This document shows positions 1 through 10,037 of a DNA stretch of 36,778 nucleotides, one piece after another. The stretch lies in assembly GCA_001970955.1 (NCBI GenBank), contig MPUH01000750.1, positions 1 to 36,778 of the forward strand, written 5' to 3'. Under the pieces are notes generated by a model. It was given only the letters and a program-made list of their open reading frames with translations, made no database searches and had not been told where the DNA came from. The stretch comes from Stentor coeruleus (lineage: Eukaryota; Ciliophora; Heterotrichea; Heterotrichida; Stentoridae). Numbering within the stretch: position 1 is the first letter of the stretch; every line of letters begins with the position of its first letter. The position numbers and the translations under genes are program-made.

Positions 1-60
1 GTAGAAATCAATCAAGATGATAAATTGTGATGGCCCCTTGTCTGTTTGTAGAGCTTGCAT
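1..60 (-). CDS. 5' end of an unidentified gene leaving the left edge
   Basis: On the minus strand an ATG at 60-58 opens a frame that stays open for all 20 codons to the window edge. An in-frame TAG lies a few codons upstream, so this ATG is the first possible start in that frame. The stretch is richer in G+C than the DNA beside it, as expected for coding sequence. The peptide begins MQALQTDKGP and ends ILIDFY. The hydrophobic strand ending in DFY resembles the strand before the active site of thioredoxin-fold proteins, but the diagnostic Cys motif would be outside the window, so no function is assigned. It is divergent to the TRAPPC11-like gene, with about 720 bp between the starts. Confidence 0.45.
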   Translation of the reverse strand, partial: MQALQTDKGPSQFIILIDFY

Positions 61-780
61 TTGGCGAGCGATAAAGTCCTAATTAATCCTATTAACTTAA
101 TTTTAACTCTTAAATATTATGAGTTTGAATTTTAGGATAGCATTTCATGAATCAGAAGAAAACATTATTATTAATGTAAAATCATTAGTATACTTAAAGA
201 TGTTAAAGAAAAAAAAACTTTTAAATAGTTATCTATATTTTTAAATCTGATTATTATACAAGTTAATAATATTATTTTATTATAAACTAAATTGCAACTA
301 AAATAATCCCTAAGGCTGATAATTTTTTTAAAGTTATCAGTATTGCTTTTAGTATAATTAATACTATTTATATTCAAATCTATATAAGGATTTTGGTAAA
401 AACTCACTGATACCTAGCATTCTTTTATTAAATTAAATCATAATTATTTCGCATAAGTATAAAGCAACTAGGGTTTAAAAATTATATATAACTTTTAAAT
501 TATATCTCACAATATTTCCCCTAAATATGTAGCATTTTAACAAATTTCAACAGTGTTTTCTCTCCCCAACCAATTTTTTTTCAAAAGCACACAATTTTGT
601 CTTTATTTTATAAAAATACTACCAAAAAAGCATTTAAAATCATTATTTCTTTAAACTTATCAGCATAATCTCAATCAAATACATTATCCTAATATTTTTA
701 ACATTTTATCCTAATGAAAAATAAAACTAACTTATTTTTTCAAGAGCACCTTCAAAAACTCAATCTCACATATAATAATA
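61..780. promoter_or_regulatory. Divergent intergenic region
   Basis: This 720-bp AT-rich spacer lies between two divergent starts. The right part, about 540-780, is C-rich and G-poor on the plus strand, the composition seen upstream of other plus-strand genes here. A 78-residue minus-strand frame at 171-407 is Ile/Asn/Phe-rich, has no recognisable motif and is judged chance. No RNA gene, repeat or defined promoter element could be identified. Confidence 0.4.
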
Positions 781-3700
781 ATGGCACAAAACCTGAGGCC
801 AATCGTGACAATCATAGGAGGCAATCGAGTTTTAGATTCAATATCCAAGCTCCTTATCACAAACTCATACGACCAGCGAATGGACTCTGAATGTGCAGAT
901 TTCACATACACTTTCGATATGCGTCGAGACGCAAAAATGTTTGACAAGTACATCCCCACAGGTATCCTAAAGCTTTCATGGACCGTAAAATGCCGTAAAA
1001 TGATCCCAGCCTGCATATTATTAGTATTCGACTGGTCAGGTGGAGGTATCGACTCCCCATCCTTAGAATCCCCAGACTGGAAGCACAAAGAGTCCATAAT
1101 TATGAAAAATGTTCGAAAATACAAAGAACTCAGTAAAGGTCGTATCGTAAAAATCGGTATTTTATGTTTCCTCGGGAATACAAATGATGAAATACCCCTT
1201 GAAGAAAAAACAACTTTATTAAGAAAAAGTGGAGAAATCGATAGTAAAGGAATCCTTCTAGTAAGACACAAACTTGAAGAAGGAGAAGCTACAACAAGGT
1301 TTAAAAAATTCTTATGGGACAGTAGTTTAAGTCATTATAAAGACGAAATAGATAGATTGAAAAAACTAAAATCCCGAGCACATAAAGAACTTAGTGGGAC
1401 TTATATGGAACTCCAAGTACGATACAATTTTAAACTAGGTTTTTTTAGTGAGTTAAGACAAGATAAAGAGTCAGCTTTGAATTTCTATAAAAAATGCTAT
1501 AAAGAAATACAAGATTTATCTATAGACCCAAGTATCACCCTTGATGAGAAAAGATCTGTTGCTGATTTAGTTATACATCGAATCCAGTGTATATTATTAA
1601 GTGCACCACATTTACTTGTTAAGCTTAAAGAAGCTATTGGAACTTTTAAAACACATATTACTATGTATAGAATCCCTCAGGCTAAAATACATCCAGGGTT
1701 TGAAATATGGAAATGGCTTAGTGAGCATTTTTCAAGGTTTGGAACTTTGTTAGAAAGTGTTCCTCAGGAGATTTTAGAAAAAGATAATTATTGGACACAC
1801 CCTGGGTTTTATTTCCAAGTCGCAGGGATTTATTATATAATGAGAATGAGATTATCAATAGAAGATCCTGATTGTATGCAGTCTGTGAATAATTGGAAAA
1901 GTTTTATTGCTAGTGCTGAACTAAGAATTAAAGATCCGGTTTATTTAGGACAGCCTAAAGCTCTAGCTTCACATCCACTACAGAAAGATATGATTGAAGG
2001 AATTAGCACAGAAGACCAGATTTATATAATAAAAATTTTAGATGAAGCAGAAATCAAACATTTACCAATTTCACTTGAGTACCTTTTTAGGTCGTTAAAA
2101 TTCTATAAAGCTGTAATTCCTATGAATAAAATGTGTGTCCTAATATCCCATATGTTAGCAAATTTATATAAGAAAAAAGGAGATCTTGATGCTAATTATA
2201 TATACAAGTCAGAAATCATGAACAAAATGGAAGGATGGACTAGTGTGCAAACTGGATTATTAGAAGACCTTATAACTTTTTCTGAAGGTTCACAAAAAGT
2301 TCAAGACCTCCTTCAATGGACTTTAAAAGCTATGGAAATACAAAACATAAACAAAAACTCCATGTTTGAGAAACTCAACAAAACCCTAGCAGGAAATTTA
2401 ACTCAGATTAAATCTCGAGGTTTAATAAAAGCTAAAGCAAAATTCGACACTAAAACAATAACTGCATATTCTTCTGTGAACTTAAACATAACTTTAACTA
2501 GTTCATTCCCATATCCTTTAAGCCCAGTAAAAATATCATTGTTTTTCTCAGAGAATTCTTTTAATTCTGAGAATTTTACAATAGTAACCCTAGATCCGAA
2601 ATTGCCTATAAAAATTATTCATACGCTTGTTATAAGATCTCCATCTTTACAGCAGTTATCATTATTAAAAATAATAGCAAGATTTGAACCTGTTGATATG
2701 AGTTGGATTGATTTTGAATTAGATACTAAAGCTAAATTACAAATTACAGCTCCAGCCCCACAGCTTTCACCAACATTTAATCATTTACCCCCAGCTTTGA
2801 TTGGTGAGAATTATATGCTGAATATTAATTTACACCCTTATTCTGATTTGTCTATGGTTAAAATGATTATATTTGAAGATGATAAAGAACCAGGGGCTAG
2901 GCGTAGAGCTGCATCTATAGAAAGGAATTTTGATAGCAATTATTGCATATTTAATAATGATGAAAAAGTTCTTGATGATGGAATTATGATAGCAACATTG
3001 CAAACCCCACAGACCCTGCCATTAAGAATAATATTTTACGAAGAAAAAAACTATTCACTTAAAGCTAAATTTTCATATACAGTACACAAGCCTCCTGATA
3101 TTGTATACAAATGGGAAGATACTTACGAACTTGATATATCAGTCCAACCTCCATTTCAATTTAAAATGAAATGGCTTAACACAATAGAGCCTTTAACACC
3201 TTCAGTTCTTAATGTAAGAGTATGGAACGAATGTGCAGCAGCGATTTACTTATCAAAAATAGCTTTAGTCCCAGAATCTGAATGGGTATGTGATAGTGTT
3301 AAATTTTATGATAATTTAGAAGTAAGTGAAGGAAGTTTGATAAGTGAAGATTTTGTAGCTAGGGTTATGGATATAGAAAATCCTTGTAATCTTAGTGGGC
3401 ATTTATTAGTAACTTGGTCAAGAAAAGAAGGAATTATTAATGATTGTAGAATACCTTTAACGGTTTTTAGTTCTTGTATTTTACCTATGGATTTAGAGGT
3501 TGTAGTTGAAAATGAAGTTTTTGTTGGGAAAGTGTTTGAAATGACGGTTTTGGTTAAAAATAAAACAAAAAAAGACTTGGAAGCTAGGATTGTTGTGGAA
3601 GAAACGACGAATTTTTTAGTTGGGGGCGCAGAAAATGCTAAGTTTGAATTGACGAGTACAGGGGAAAAAATGTTTAAGTTTGTGTTAGTTGGAATTGAGG

Positions 3701-3786
3701 CTGGACTTAGGGAGCTACCGAAGGTTAATATAAACTTCGCTGAAATTTCTAAGAGCTGGCAAGGGAAAATTATGGTTCTTCCTTAG
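781..3786 (+). CDS. TRAPPC11-like trafficking complex subunit (foie gras/gryzun family)
   Basis: The 1001-residue product resembles TRAPPC11, a subunit of the TRAPPIII tethering complex that acts in ER-Golgi traffic and autophagy. Residues 57-67 (YIPTGILKLSW) match the family's conserved YIPKGILK segment. Residues 117-126 carry the SKGRIVKIGI strand, and 206-236 hold the helical pair around RYNFKLGFFSELRQDKESAL. Residues 340-351 (HPGFYFQVAGIY) match the foie gras signature NPGFYYQQAAYY. From about residue 550 to the end the protein is beta-rich, as in the C-terminal gryzun region. The length is near that of animal homologues. The start is the first ATG after an A/C-rich leader, and no intron is evident. 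Residues 85-98 include a Gly/Ser insertion not expected in the family. Codon use drifts from C-rich near the start to G-rich near the end. Confidence 0.88.
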   Translation: MAQNLRPIVTIIGGNRVLDSISKLLITNSYDQRMDSECADFTYTFDMRRDAKMFDKYIPTGILKLSWTVKCRKMIPACILLVFDWSGGGIDSPSLESPDWKHKESIIMKNVRKYKELSKGRIVKIGILCFLGNTNDEIPLEEKTTLLRKSGEIDSKGILLVRHKLEEGEATTRFKKFLWDSSLSHYKDEIDRLKKLKSRAHKELSGTYMELQVRYNFKLGFFSELRQDKESALNFYKKCYKEIQDLSIDPSITLDEKRSVADLVIHRIQCILLSAPHLLVKLKEAIGTFKTHITMYRIPQAKIHPGFEIWKWLSEHFSRFGTLLESVPQEILEKDNYWTHPGFYFQVAGIYYIMRMRLSIEDPDCMQSVNNWKSFIASAELRIKDPVYLGQPKALASHPLQKDMIEGISTEDQIYIIKILDEAEIKHLPISLEYLFRSLKFYKAVIPMNKMCVLISHMLANLYKKKGDLDANYIYKSEIMNKMEGWTSVQTGLLEDLITFSEGSQKVQDLLQWTLKAMEIQNINKNSMFEKLNKTLAGNLTQIKSRGLIKAKAKFDTKTITAYSSVNLNITLTSSFPYPLSPVKISLFFSENSFNSENFTIVTLDPKLPIKIIHTLVIRSPSLQQLSLLKIIARFEPVDMSWIDFELDTKAKLQITAPAPQLSPTFNHLPPALIGENYMLNINLHPYSDLSMVKMIIFEDDKEPGARRRAASIERNFDSNYCIFNNDEKVLDDGIMIATLQTPQTLPLRIIFYEEKNYSLKAKFSYTVHKPPDIVYKWEDTYELDISVQPPFQFKMKWLNTIEPLTPSVLNVRVWNECAAAIYLSKIALVPESEWVCDSVKFYDNLEVSEGSLISEDFVARVMDIENPCNLSGHLLVTWSRKEGIINDCRIPLTVFSSCILPMDLEVVVENEVFVGKVFEMTVLVKNKTKKDLEARIVVEETTNFLVGGAENAKFELTSTGEKMFKFVLVGIEAGLRELPKVNINFAEISKSWQGKIMVLP

Positions 3787-4773
3787 CATATAGATGATAT
3801 AGAACTAAGTAAATGATTTTGAAGTAAAAAAAATATGTTTAGAAAATTATTCATCTTTTAAAGAAGGTGTAAATGTGTAGATAATGATTATATAAAATTA
3901 GGATATAAGTGAAATTTTTATCCATTTAAGATGCTTGTGTCTGATAGTTTTTTTATTTTTGAATAAGAAANAGTGAAATTTTTATCCATTTAAGATGTTT
4001 GTGTCTGATAGTTTTTTTATTTTTGAATAAGAAATTATGATTTCATTAGTTTTAAATTTTTTGTATGGATTAAGTGTGGTTTAATATAATTAACTTGCTA
4101 GAATAGATAAAAACTCATGAATTTTTTTTGGTTTTATTTTTGGAAGGCTTGATGATTTAGAAAAGAGTTTGTTTTGGTAGGTTCGAGCTTGTAATTTTGG
4201 TTGTAATAAAAAATTTATAGTATTAGAGATAAATTTAGTATATTCAAAATCTGATAGGTAAAAAGCGGAAAAAAGATTTGAAAATTATAAAATTCTTGAC
4301 TTAGAAGATTATTGAAAGGTTCTGAGGGGTTATTTTGGCTTTCTTTTATACACTTTAACCTTTATAAAACTTATCAAGTAAGTAGGGTAAAAGTTTATTC
4401 TAAAGAAAATAGCCGGGAAAATTTTTGTACACAATTTTATTTTAAATAATTATCTTTTGAAAATCACGTAAAAGTTGAACTTCTTGCTGAACTCTAGAAT
4501 TATTTTTATAATTGAATGCTTAATATATTAAAGAAACACTGATAAAATGTTTATGAGTTATATTAAGCATAAAACCATTTTTTAAGCTATTTACATTCAA
4601 GCATATTTAAGTATTTAACCAGAAAGTATGGAAGTGATGATATTTTGCCGCAATAAAAATTCGCAAAGATATCATAAATAATTGAATGAAGTAGTCAAAG
4701 CATGTTTTAATCTAAACTATATTTTCACACTTTAAGTTTAAGCAAAAACTAGATTATTATAGCTTTTAATTTT
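3787..4773. other. Convergent intergenic region
   Basis: About 990 bp separate the 3' ends of the TRAPPC11-like gene and the 197-residue gene. The part next to the TRAPPC11-like gene is G-rich relative to C on the plus strand. It contains the single-N duplicated block at 3908-4034. No convincing coding frame was found on either strand. A GGTTCGAG-like string near 4179 has no tRNA fold around it. Confidence 0.5.
3908..4034. repeat. Direct duplication of 63 bp around a single N (probable assembly join)
   Basis: Positions 3908-3970 and 3972-4034 are the same 63-bp sequence separated by one N at 3971. They differ at one base, C at 3934 against T at 3998. Three more single-N positions in this window have the same structure. 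The simplest reading is two overlapping contig ends placed side by side without merging, so the true sequence probably has one copy. The mismatch may be a polymorphism or a sequencing error. Confidence 0.85.
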
Positions 4774-5367
4774 TTATGAGTCTATTCTTTCAAATTCTCT
4801 TTCATCTATAAAATTCATATCTGAGTCAAAGTGTACTTTGGTACTACGTTTTTTTCTTTTTTCTCCAATAAGATAGTTACAATATGTTGGTGCTGATGCT
4901 AAAATAGAATCAACATAATAATTGTAGTTTGTAAAATCATGATCAATAGGCAAATTAAGTTCTTTGTATTTCTGATTAAGTTTTTCTGTTGTTATGATAT
5001 CTTCTTCAATTAGATTTGTTGAAGACCAAGACTTAAAATTTACCATGAATGATGGGTTTTTTAAATCGTATTCTTCTATTTCTCTATAGACAGCGTGCCC
5101 AAGTTTTACTTTAGCTTTTAATGCTGTGAATTGTAAGGTTTGTTTTTGAGATAATGGCTCAATTTTATATTCAATTTCTTCAAGAAGGATTAACCAAGCT
5201 AGAATCTCAATTTGACTAAGAGAAAGTTCATAGGTTGTTTGATAGAACAAGTCCTTGAGATTTAAACATTGAAAATTCAGAGGTATACTTGCTGAAACTA
5301 GAAAACAGTCTATGAGTTTTAAGCATGGAACGTTTATTTCAGAGGCTGAAGCAAATTGATTGAACAT
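4774..5367 (-). CDS. Conserved orphan protein, copy A of a duplicated pair
   Basis: The 197-residue product is not recognised. It is clearly a paralogue of the product of 8875-9492: about half of aligned positions are identical by my count. Conserved blocks include DC-L-IP-NF-C-LK-L-YQT near residues 20-45, the run FTALKAKV near residue 81, FK-WS near 111, LNLP with NYN-YVD near 138-153, and the end NFIDE-EF-RID. The pattern suggests an all-helical soluble fold. No signal peptide or membrane segment is visible. The shared C-terminal block ending at the stop argues that the stop is real. The first ATG of the frame is used as start. A cyclin-like helical fold is conceivable from the leucine spacing but is not supported by a diagnostic motif. 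Confidence 0.75.
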   Translation of the reverse strand: MFNQFASASEINVPCLKLIDCFLVSASIPLNFQCLNLKDLFYQTTYELSLSQIEILAWLILLEEIEYKIEPLSQKQTLQFTALKAKVKLGHAVYREIEEYDLKNPSFMVNFKSWSSTNLIEEDIITTEKLNQKYKELNLPIDHDFTNYNYYVDSILASAPTYCNYLIGEKRKKRSTKVHFDSDMNFIDEREFERIDS

Positions 5368-8300
5368 TTTATATACTTTATTATCCTTATTTAAATCAAA
5401 ATCCAGATAGCGAAATCCTATAATAAATTTAATCCATTAAATAGCTACAATAATTCTAAGATAATTTTGATTTTTGAGGTAAGAAAATAATAATTATAAG
5501 TATGAGCAAGTTATAATCTATAGATTTCAATAATATAACATAAGAAGTTTACAGCTTTATAAAAGTTGAAGAATAAAAGAATAAATCTACCAATTAAATA
5601 AAATAAAGTAATTTTTTGAAGGTAGAAATTAATAGTAACAACTGCTGCTTAAACTAATAAACATTGATATAGGACTGAATAGTTAAAAAAAAAATTATGT
5701 TTAAACATATCACATATAACCTTTCCATATAATTATTATAATAAATCAAAGTTACTATTTAACTCCATGAAATTTAACATAATATGTTCTAAGTAAATAT
5801 GCCTACTAGAAATAAAAGGAAACTTTTTATATTTTAGTTGACTTTGGAAGCTTTATCATAATTACAATCATCATAGGATAAATAATTTTTTTAGCAAAAA
5901 CATACATTCTTAATATTAAACACTTAATATATAAACTTATTAGAATAAATTTTATTTGATAATATAACTTTGATGGAATGATCTAAGTGGTTTCAAAAAG
6001 TTTATAGACTCAAGGGTATTCAATAATTATGATAATATGTTAGTTTAGCCATAGCAAGAATTAAAGCAACAACCATTATGGGTTGACATATTTTCTAACT
6101 GATAATCTAACAAAAAGAATATAAGGTAATTCGATATAAAAATACATCCTAGCACATAGTACAAAAAATTATCTTGAATTTTCAAGCATAGATTACTTTT
6201 TATTTTTATATTTGATATACTTTAAAAATCCAATTTTCTAAACTATTATATACAAATCTTTTTCCATTTCATGTGATTTATGATAACTTAAAGATAGTAT
6301 GCTCTAAAATATCCAACATCTTTTTTGGGTTATTTTAGCCTATACTTTTGAATGAAAACTATAAAAATTTCATTTTCCATTTACCTATAAGAATTTTTGT
6401 ATAAGCATTTGCTTGATATCTAATAACCTAAGCGCCTATTAAGTTTATGATCATGTGTTTGTATTTAGAAATACAATGCTTTTATCTCTAATTAATTCTA
6501 ATAAATTTCTTGAAATTCTCTTCAAATTTTAGGCTTTACAGATCTTGCTAATTTTCAATAATCCGGAATGCTGTTCTAGAAAATCACTGATTTTATATAT
6601 CAAATTAATACTGAATATTATTTGCTTAATCATTTCGAATCTCATAAATTATTTTTCAATTTTTTACCTTGAATAAATATATTATATATAGGATTCTTAT
6701 AATATATACATTTTGGTATTGTTTTATTGGAAAATATAGTAAATAAGAGTACTCAGAGACTCTTATATTAGTGTAGTATAGGGTATTGTCTCCAATAAGT
6801 CCTTTAAATCAAGTATTTCAGGGAAAATCTCTAGTCTAGTCTTAAAGAATGCAATAATCTTCTAATATGCTTATCAATCTTATATTAAAAACTAGAATTA
6901 ATATTATTTGTTATCCTAAAATATTATTATATAGCAAAAAAACTATCTTTACTATTAAAATAATCTTTATCTGATTTAAAAAGACTTTATTATTGACTAT
7001 ATTTCTAGTCTTTAGTATTTATTATTCAAATTTTATTATGCATCCTCACTTTTTATCTTTGTAATCACCTTAGTTTATTTTTTTATCGCATATTATTGCT
7101 TTTTATCATAGTTTAAAATATTATGATATCTAAACATGTAGAATTTTATATTGTAATTTGAGTTTTATTCAACTTTAAATGTTTAAATTTTTATTATATA
7201 GTCATTATGATTCAAGTTTATTGAAATAAAGTTATGTATAATCAATAATATAAGATAATTTTTCCTTTGAGTTTATGCTTTCAGCTTATTATAGTAAGAT
7301 TTTTATAAATTTCCAGGTTTAGAAGTTTTAAAAAAGCGAATTTTGTCTATTATATTTTAGATACTATCATTTTATAATATACTTATTAAAAGACAATTTT
7401 AATATAGTATAAAATCGTAAATATTCTTTTTTTTTAAGCTTGATTACAAGGTAAATAAAAGATTAAAGGAATTTGTCTTGATTAAAATTATGTATTGAAA
7501 TAATATGATTTTCTATATATAAGCGTATACTATATCTCATAAAGCATTAGAATCTTCTATTTAAACTTTATTTGATTCATTATATTCTAAAAACTCAAAA
7601 TACAATAACAAAACATCATCAACATAATTTAATTTCCTATTTTCTTTTATAAATCAAAACCTCAGCAACTTAAATAATTTCCCTAGGTTTATAAACTAAT
7701 ATAAAACAAAAATCATATATATACCGCTAAGAAAACCTTGCTAAAACTAACTTATAAAGAAAAAATTATATAAATATAGCCTAAAAAATACGTAAAATAA
7801 TAATTTCATCTAAAATTCTAAAATGAGTAGCCCAAACTATTTCAAAGCTATTAATAAAACATTCTATCATCGTACTCTTAATTAGAGTCGATTTCCTTAT
7901 AAACTTTCTGAAAAAAAAATAAATGCAACAACCTAATAAACTATAATTTTTTATATAAGTATTCTTATATCTAGTTTAGCATCTAAGCTTATAATTATCT
8001 TTGAGAAAATAGAGGTTAAATGAAGAATCCTATCTTAAAAGACTTATAGTTTTAATAGTATTTTATTGTATATAGATTTAGTTAAACTACTTAGTCATTC
8101 TATGATAAGATTATAAATGAGTTTTTTATAGCAGGTTGTTGAGTTAATTTATTATTTAAAGAGACTTTTTATGCCTAAATCCACCTATTATTCCTTTTTA
8201 ACCTTCTTTAAATTTTTACAATTTTCCAAACCAAGATTTTCCACTATCATCAAGCAAGCCTCTTTTGTTATTTATCAGCCTGATGATAAATCTAGGGCAA

Positions 8301-8874
8301 CAAACAGTAAATTCTTTGTAAATCATTATAAAAACAAAATAAATCATACCTAGTCCATCTAAATTTTAAAGTAAAATTTAAGGAAAATTATTAAAGTAAA
8401 TTACTATTACAAAACATTAGATTTTCGATATAAGATATACTAGTTAGTGTGATGTATTTCTATACTCATTTTTATTAGAATATTAAGTCTATTTTAGTAT
8501 TTAATCAGAAAGTATGGTGGCTAAAATAATATTATTCTACCATACTGATTATAAACAAAAATATATAAAATATGCTAAGAGGATGAAAACTAAAGATATT
8601 GAATATAGTATTCGATTTGTTCATTAGAATTTTCAATTGATTTCAGTACAAAACAAAGATTTTATCATTTGAATAGTAAGCTAGTAAAAAGCAAGTAAAT
8701 AAAGACATGCTTATATAAGTTTGGGTTTTATGAAATATAAGAGATGATTTCTTATAAAATTACCCAATCACGACAAAATTGAAATTCAACCTTCTAGACT
8801 GACAATTGTTATATACAACAAATTTTTTTAATATTCAATATAATAGTTAGGATGAATATAAACTTTTACTTATG
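5368..8874. other. 3.5-kb apparently non-coding region between the paralogues
   Basis: This is the longest gene-free stretch of the window and is very AT-rich. The only frames above 50 codons are weak; the 60-residue plus frame at 8171-8353 has no motif. Positions 7561-7680 are almost devoid of G on the plus strand, as upstream regions of plus genes are here. They are followed by a short frame from 7823 that begins MSSPNYFKAINK, hits TAG at 7883 and reads on to 7936, possibly a small broken gene. AGTATGGT near 8510 is followed about 20 bp later by its reverse complement ACCATACT. The AGTATTTAA-CAGAAAGTATGG string near 8495 resembles one near 4610. I found no decayed third paralogue by eye. 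Confidence 0.4.
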
Positions 8875-9492
8875 CTAAAAGTTATCGATCCTATCAAATT
8901 CATTTTCATCGATAAAATTAATTTCCCTTTCATGTACTTGTCTGACTGGCTTTGATTTTTTTCGTACTTGGTTTTCAAAAACAAGGTAGCTGCTATACAT
9001 GGGAGATATCATTAAAACATAATCAACATAGAAATTGTAGTTGATAACATCACTCTCATAAGGTAAATTAAGTTTCCTATATTTCTTACATAAGTTTCGG
9101 GTTGTTAAAATTTCACCTGCAAAATTTTCAGTAGACCATGCCTTGAAATCTTTCATCAATGATGGATAAATTGACTTGTATCTAAGAATTTCTTGGTGTA
9201 CAGTGTAGCCGAGTAATACTTTAGCCTTTAAAGCTGTAAATAATAAGACTAGCTTTTGAGAAATAGAATCAATCTTCAGACCTATTTCATCAAGGAGGAT
9301 AAACCATCCTAAAGTCTCGATTTCACTAAGACAAAGCTCCCTAAGTGTTTGATAAAGTAAATTTTTTAGATCCATGCATCGAAAATTTGAAGGAATTTCA
9401 GTTGTAGCCAAATAGCAGTCAACTAACCGATAGCATAAAGCATTTGTTTCAAATCGGTGGCATGCTGAATCTTTCGATTTTGATTCATCCAT
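8875..9492 (-). CDS. Conserved orphan protein, copy B of a duplicated pair
   Basis: The 205-residue product is the paralogue of the protein from 4774-5367, on the same strand and separated from it by 3.5 kb. It differs mainly at the N-terminus, where a polar MDESKSKDSACHR stretch precedes the aligned part, and in the basic linker before the C-terminal INFIDENEFDRID block. Retention of the frame, of the FTALKAKV run and of both termini of the domain at roughly half identity suggests that both copies are functional and under selection. No enzyme motif, signal peptide or membrane segment is seen. The function is unknown and the family may be restricted to heterotrichs. Confidence 0.75.
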   Translation of the reverse strand: MDESKSKDSACHRFETNALCYRLVDCYLATTEIPSNFRCMDLKNLLYQTLRELCLSEIETLGWFILLDEIGLKIDSISQKLVLLFTALKAKVLLGYTVHQEILRYKSIYPSLMKDFKAWSTENFAGEILTTRNLCKKYRKLNLPYESDVINYNFYVDYVLMISPMYSSYLVFENQVRKKSKPVRQVHEREINFIDENEFDRIDNF

Positions 9493-10037
9493 ATTATTAT
9501 TACAATTTAAGTTGATGATGTCTATTCTATTCTATATAAATATTGATTTTTAATAAGATAACAGGAACTATGCTTTTATTATTTTTCTTATCATATTAGT
9601 AAAAAATACAAAGTTTTCTCTTGCTAAAATATGTTGGAAAATTTTACTCAAAGTAATAAATTATTTTAACAGCAATGCTTTATTATATCAATTTATCATG
9701 CAAACTACAAATTTTCAATAAAATTATCTTGAGATTTTTTTATCGGAATTTTTCTTATAATAAACTTACTAGCACCCATATCTAAAACTCAAATAAAGTG
9801 ATTAAGATTTTTTTTTTTTAAGAAATTATTATTGAACTTTATAAATACCATCAAACATAAAATCCTCGAATCTCTAAAAAAAATAAACCGAAATAATCAA
9901 AACGAGATTTTTAAATTCTATCATTATCTTAACAAAAACACAAATCTAATTTTTTTCAATGTCAAAAATTAAATCCTCATCTTTCATCCACTAAAAAATT
10001 AAACATTTTAAAATCCATTTTCTCAATTATCAACATA
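9493..10037. other. Intergenic region
   Basis: About 545 bp lie between the 3' end of the acyl-CoA synthetase gene and the start of orphan copy B, both on the minus strand. The part beside the synthetase stop is G-poor on the plus strand, that is C-poor on the synthetase coding strand, which matches the 3' flank composition of other genes here. No additional gene or element is visible. Confidence 0.4.

Noticed and set aside
732..1271. 179-residue minus-strand frame antisense to the TRAPPC11-like gene
   Set aside because: It overlaps a strongly supported coding region in reverse and shows no domain or composition of its own.
4170..4200. Possible tRNA B-box-like GGTTCGAG string
   Set aside because: No acceptor, D or anticodon stem could be folded around it.
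7869..7885. Possible tiny intron at the TAG of the short frame near 7823
   Set aside because: The GT...AG segment is 14 nt, and removal leads at once to another stop.
8171..8353. 60-residue plus-strand frame starting MPKSTYY
   Set aside because: It is short, has no motif or paralogue, and lies in a region where chance frames of this size are expected. It is kept only as a note in the spacer entry.
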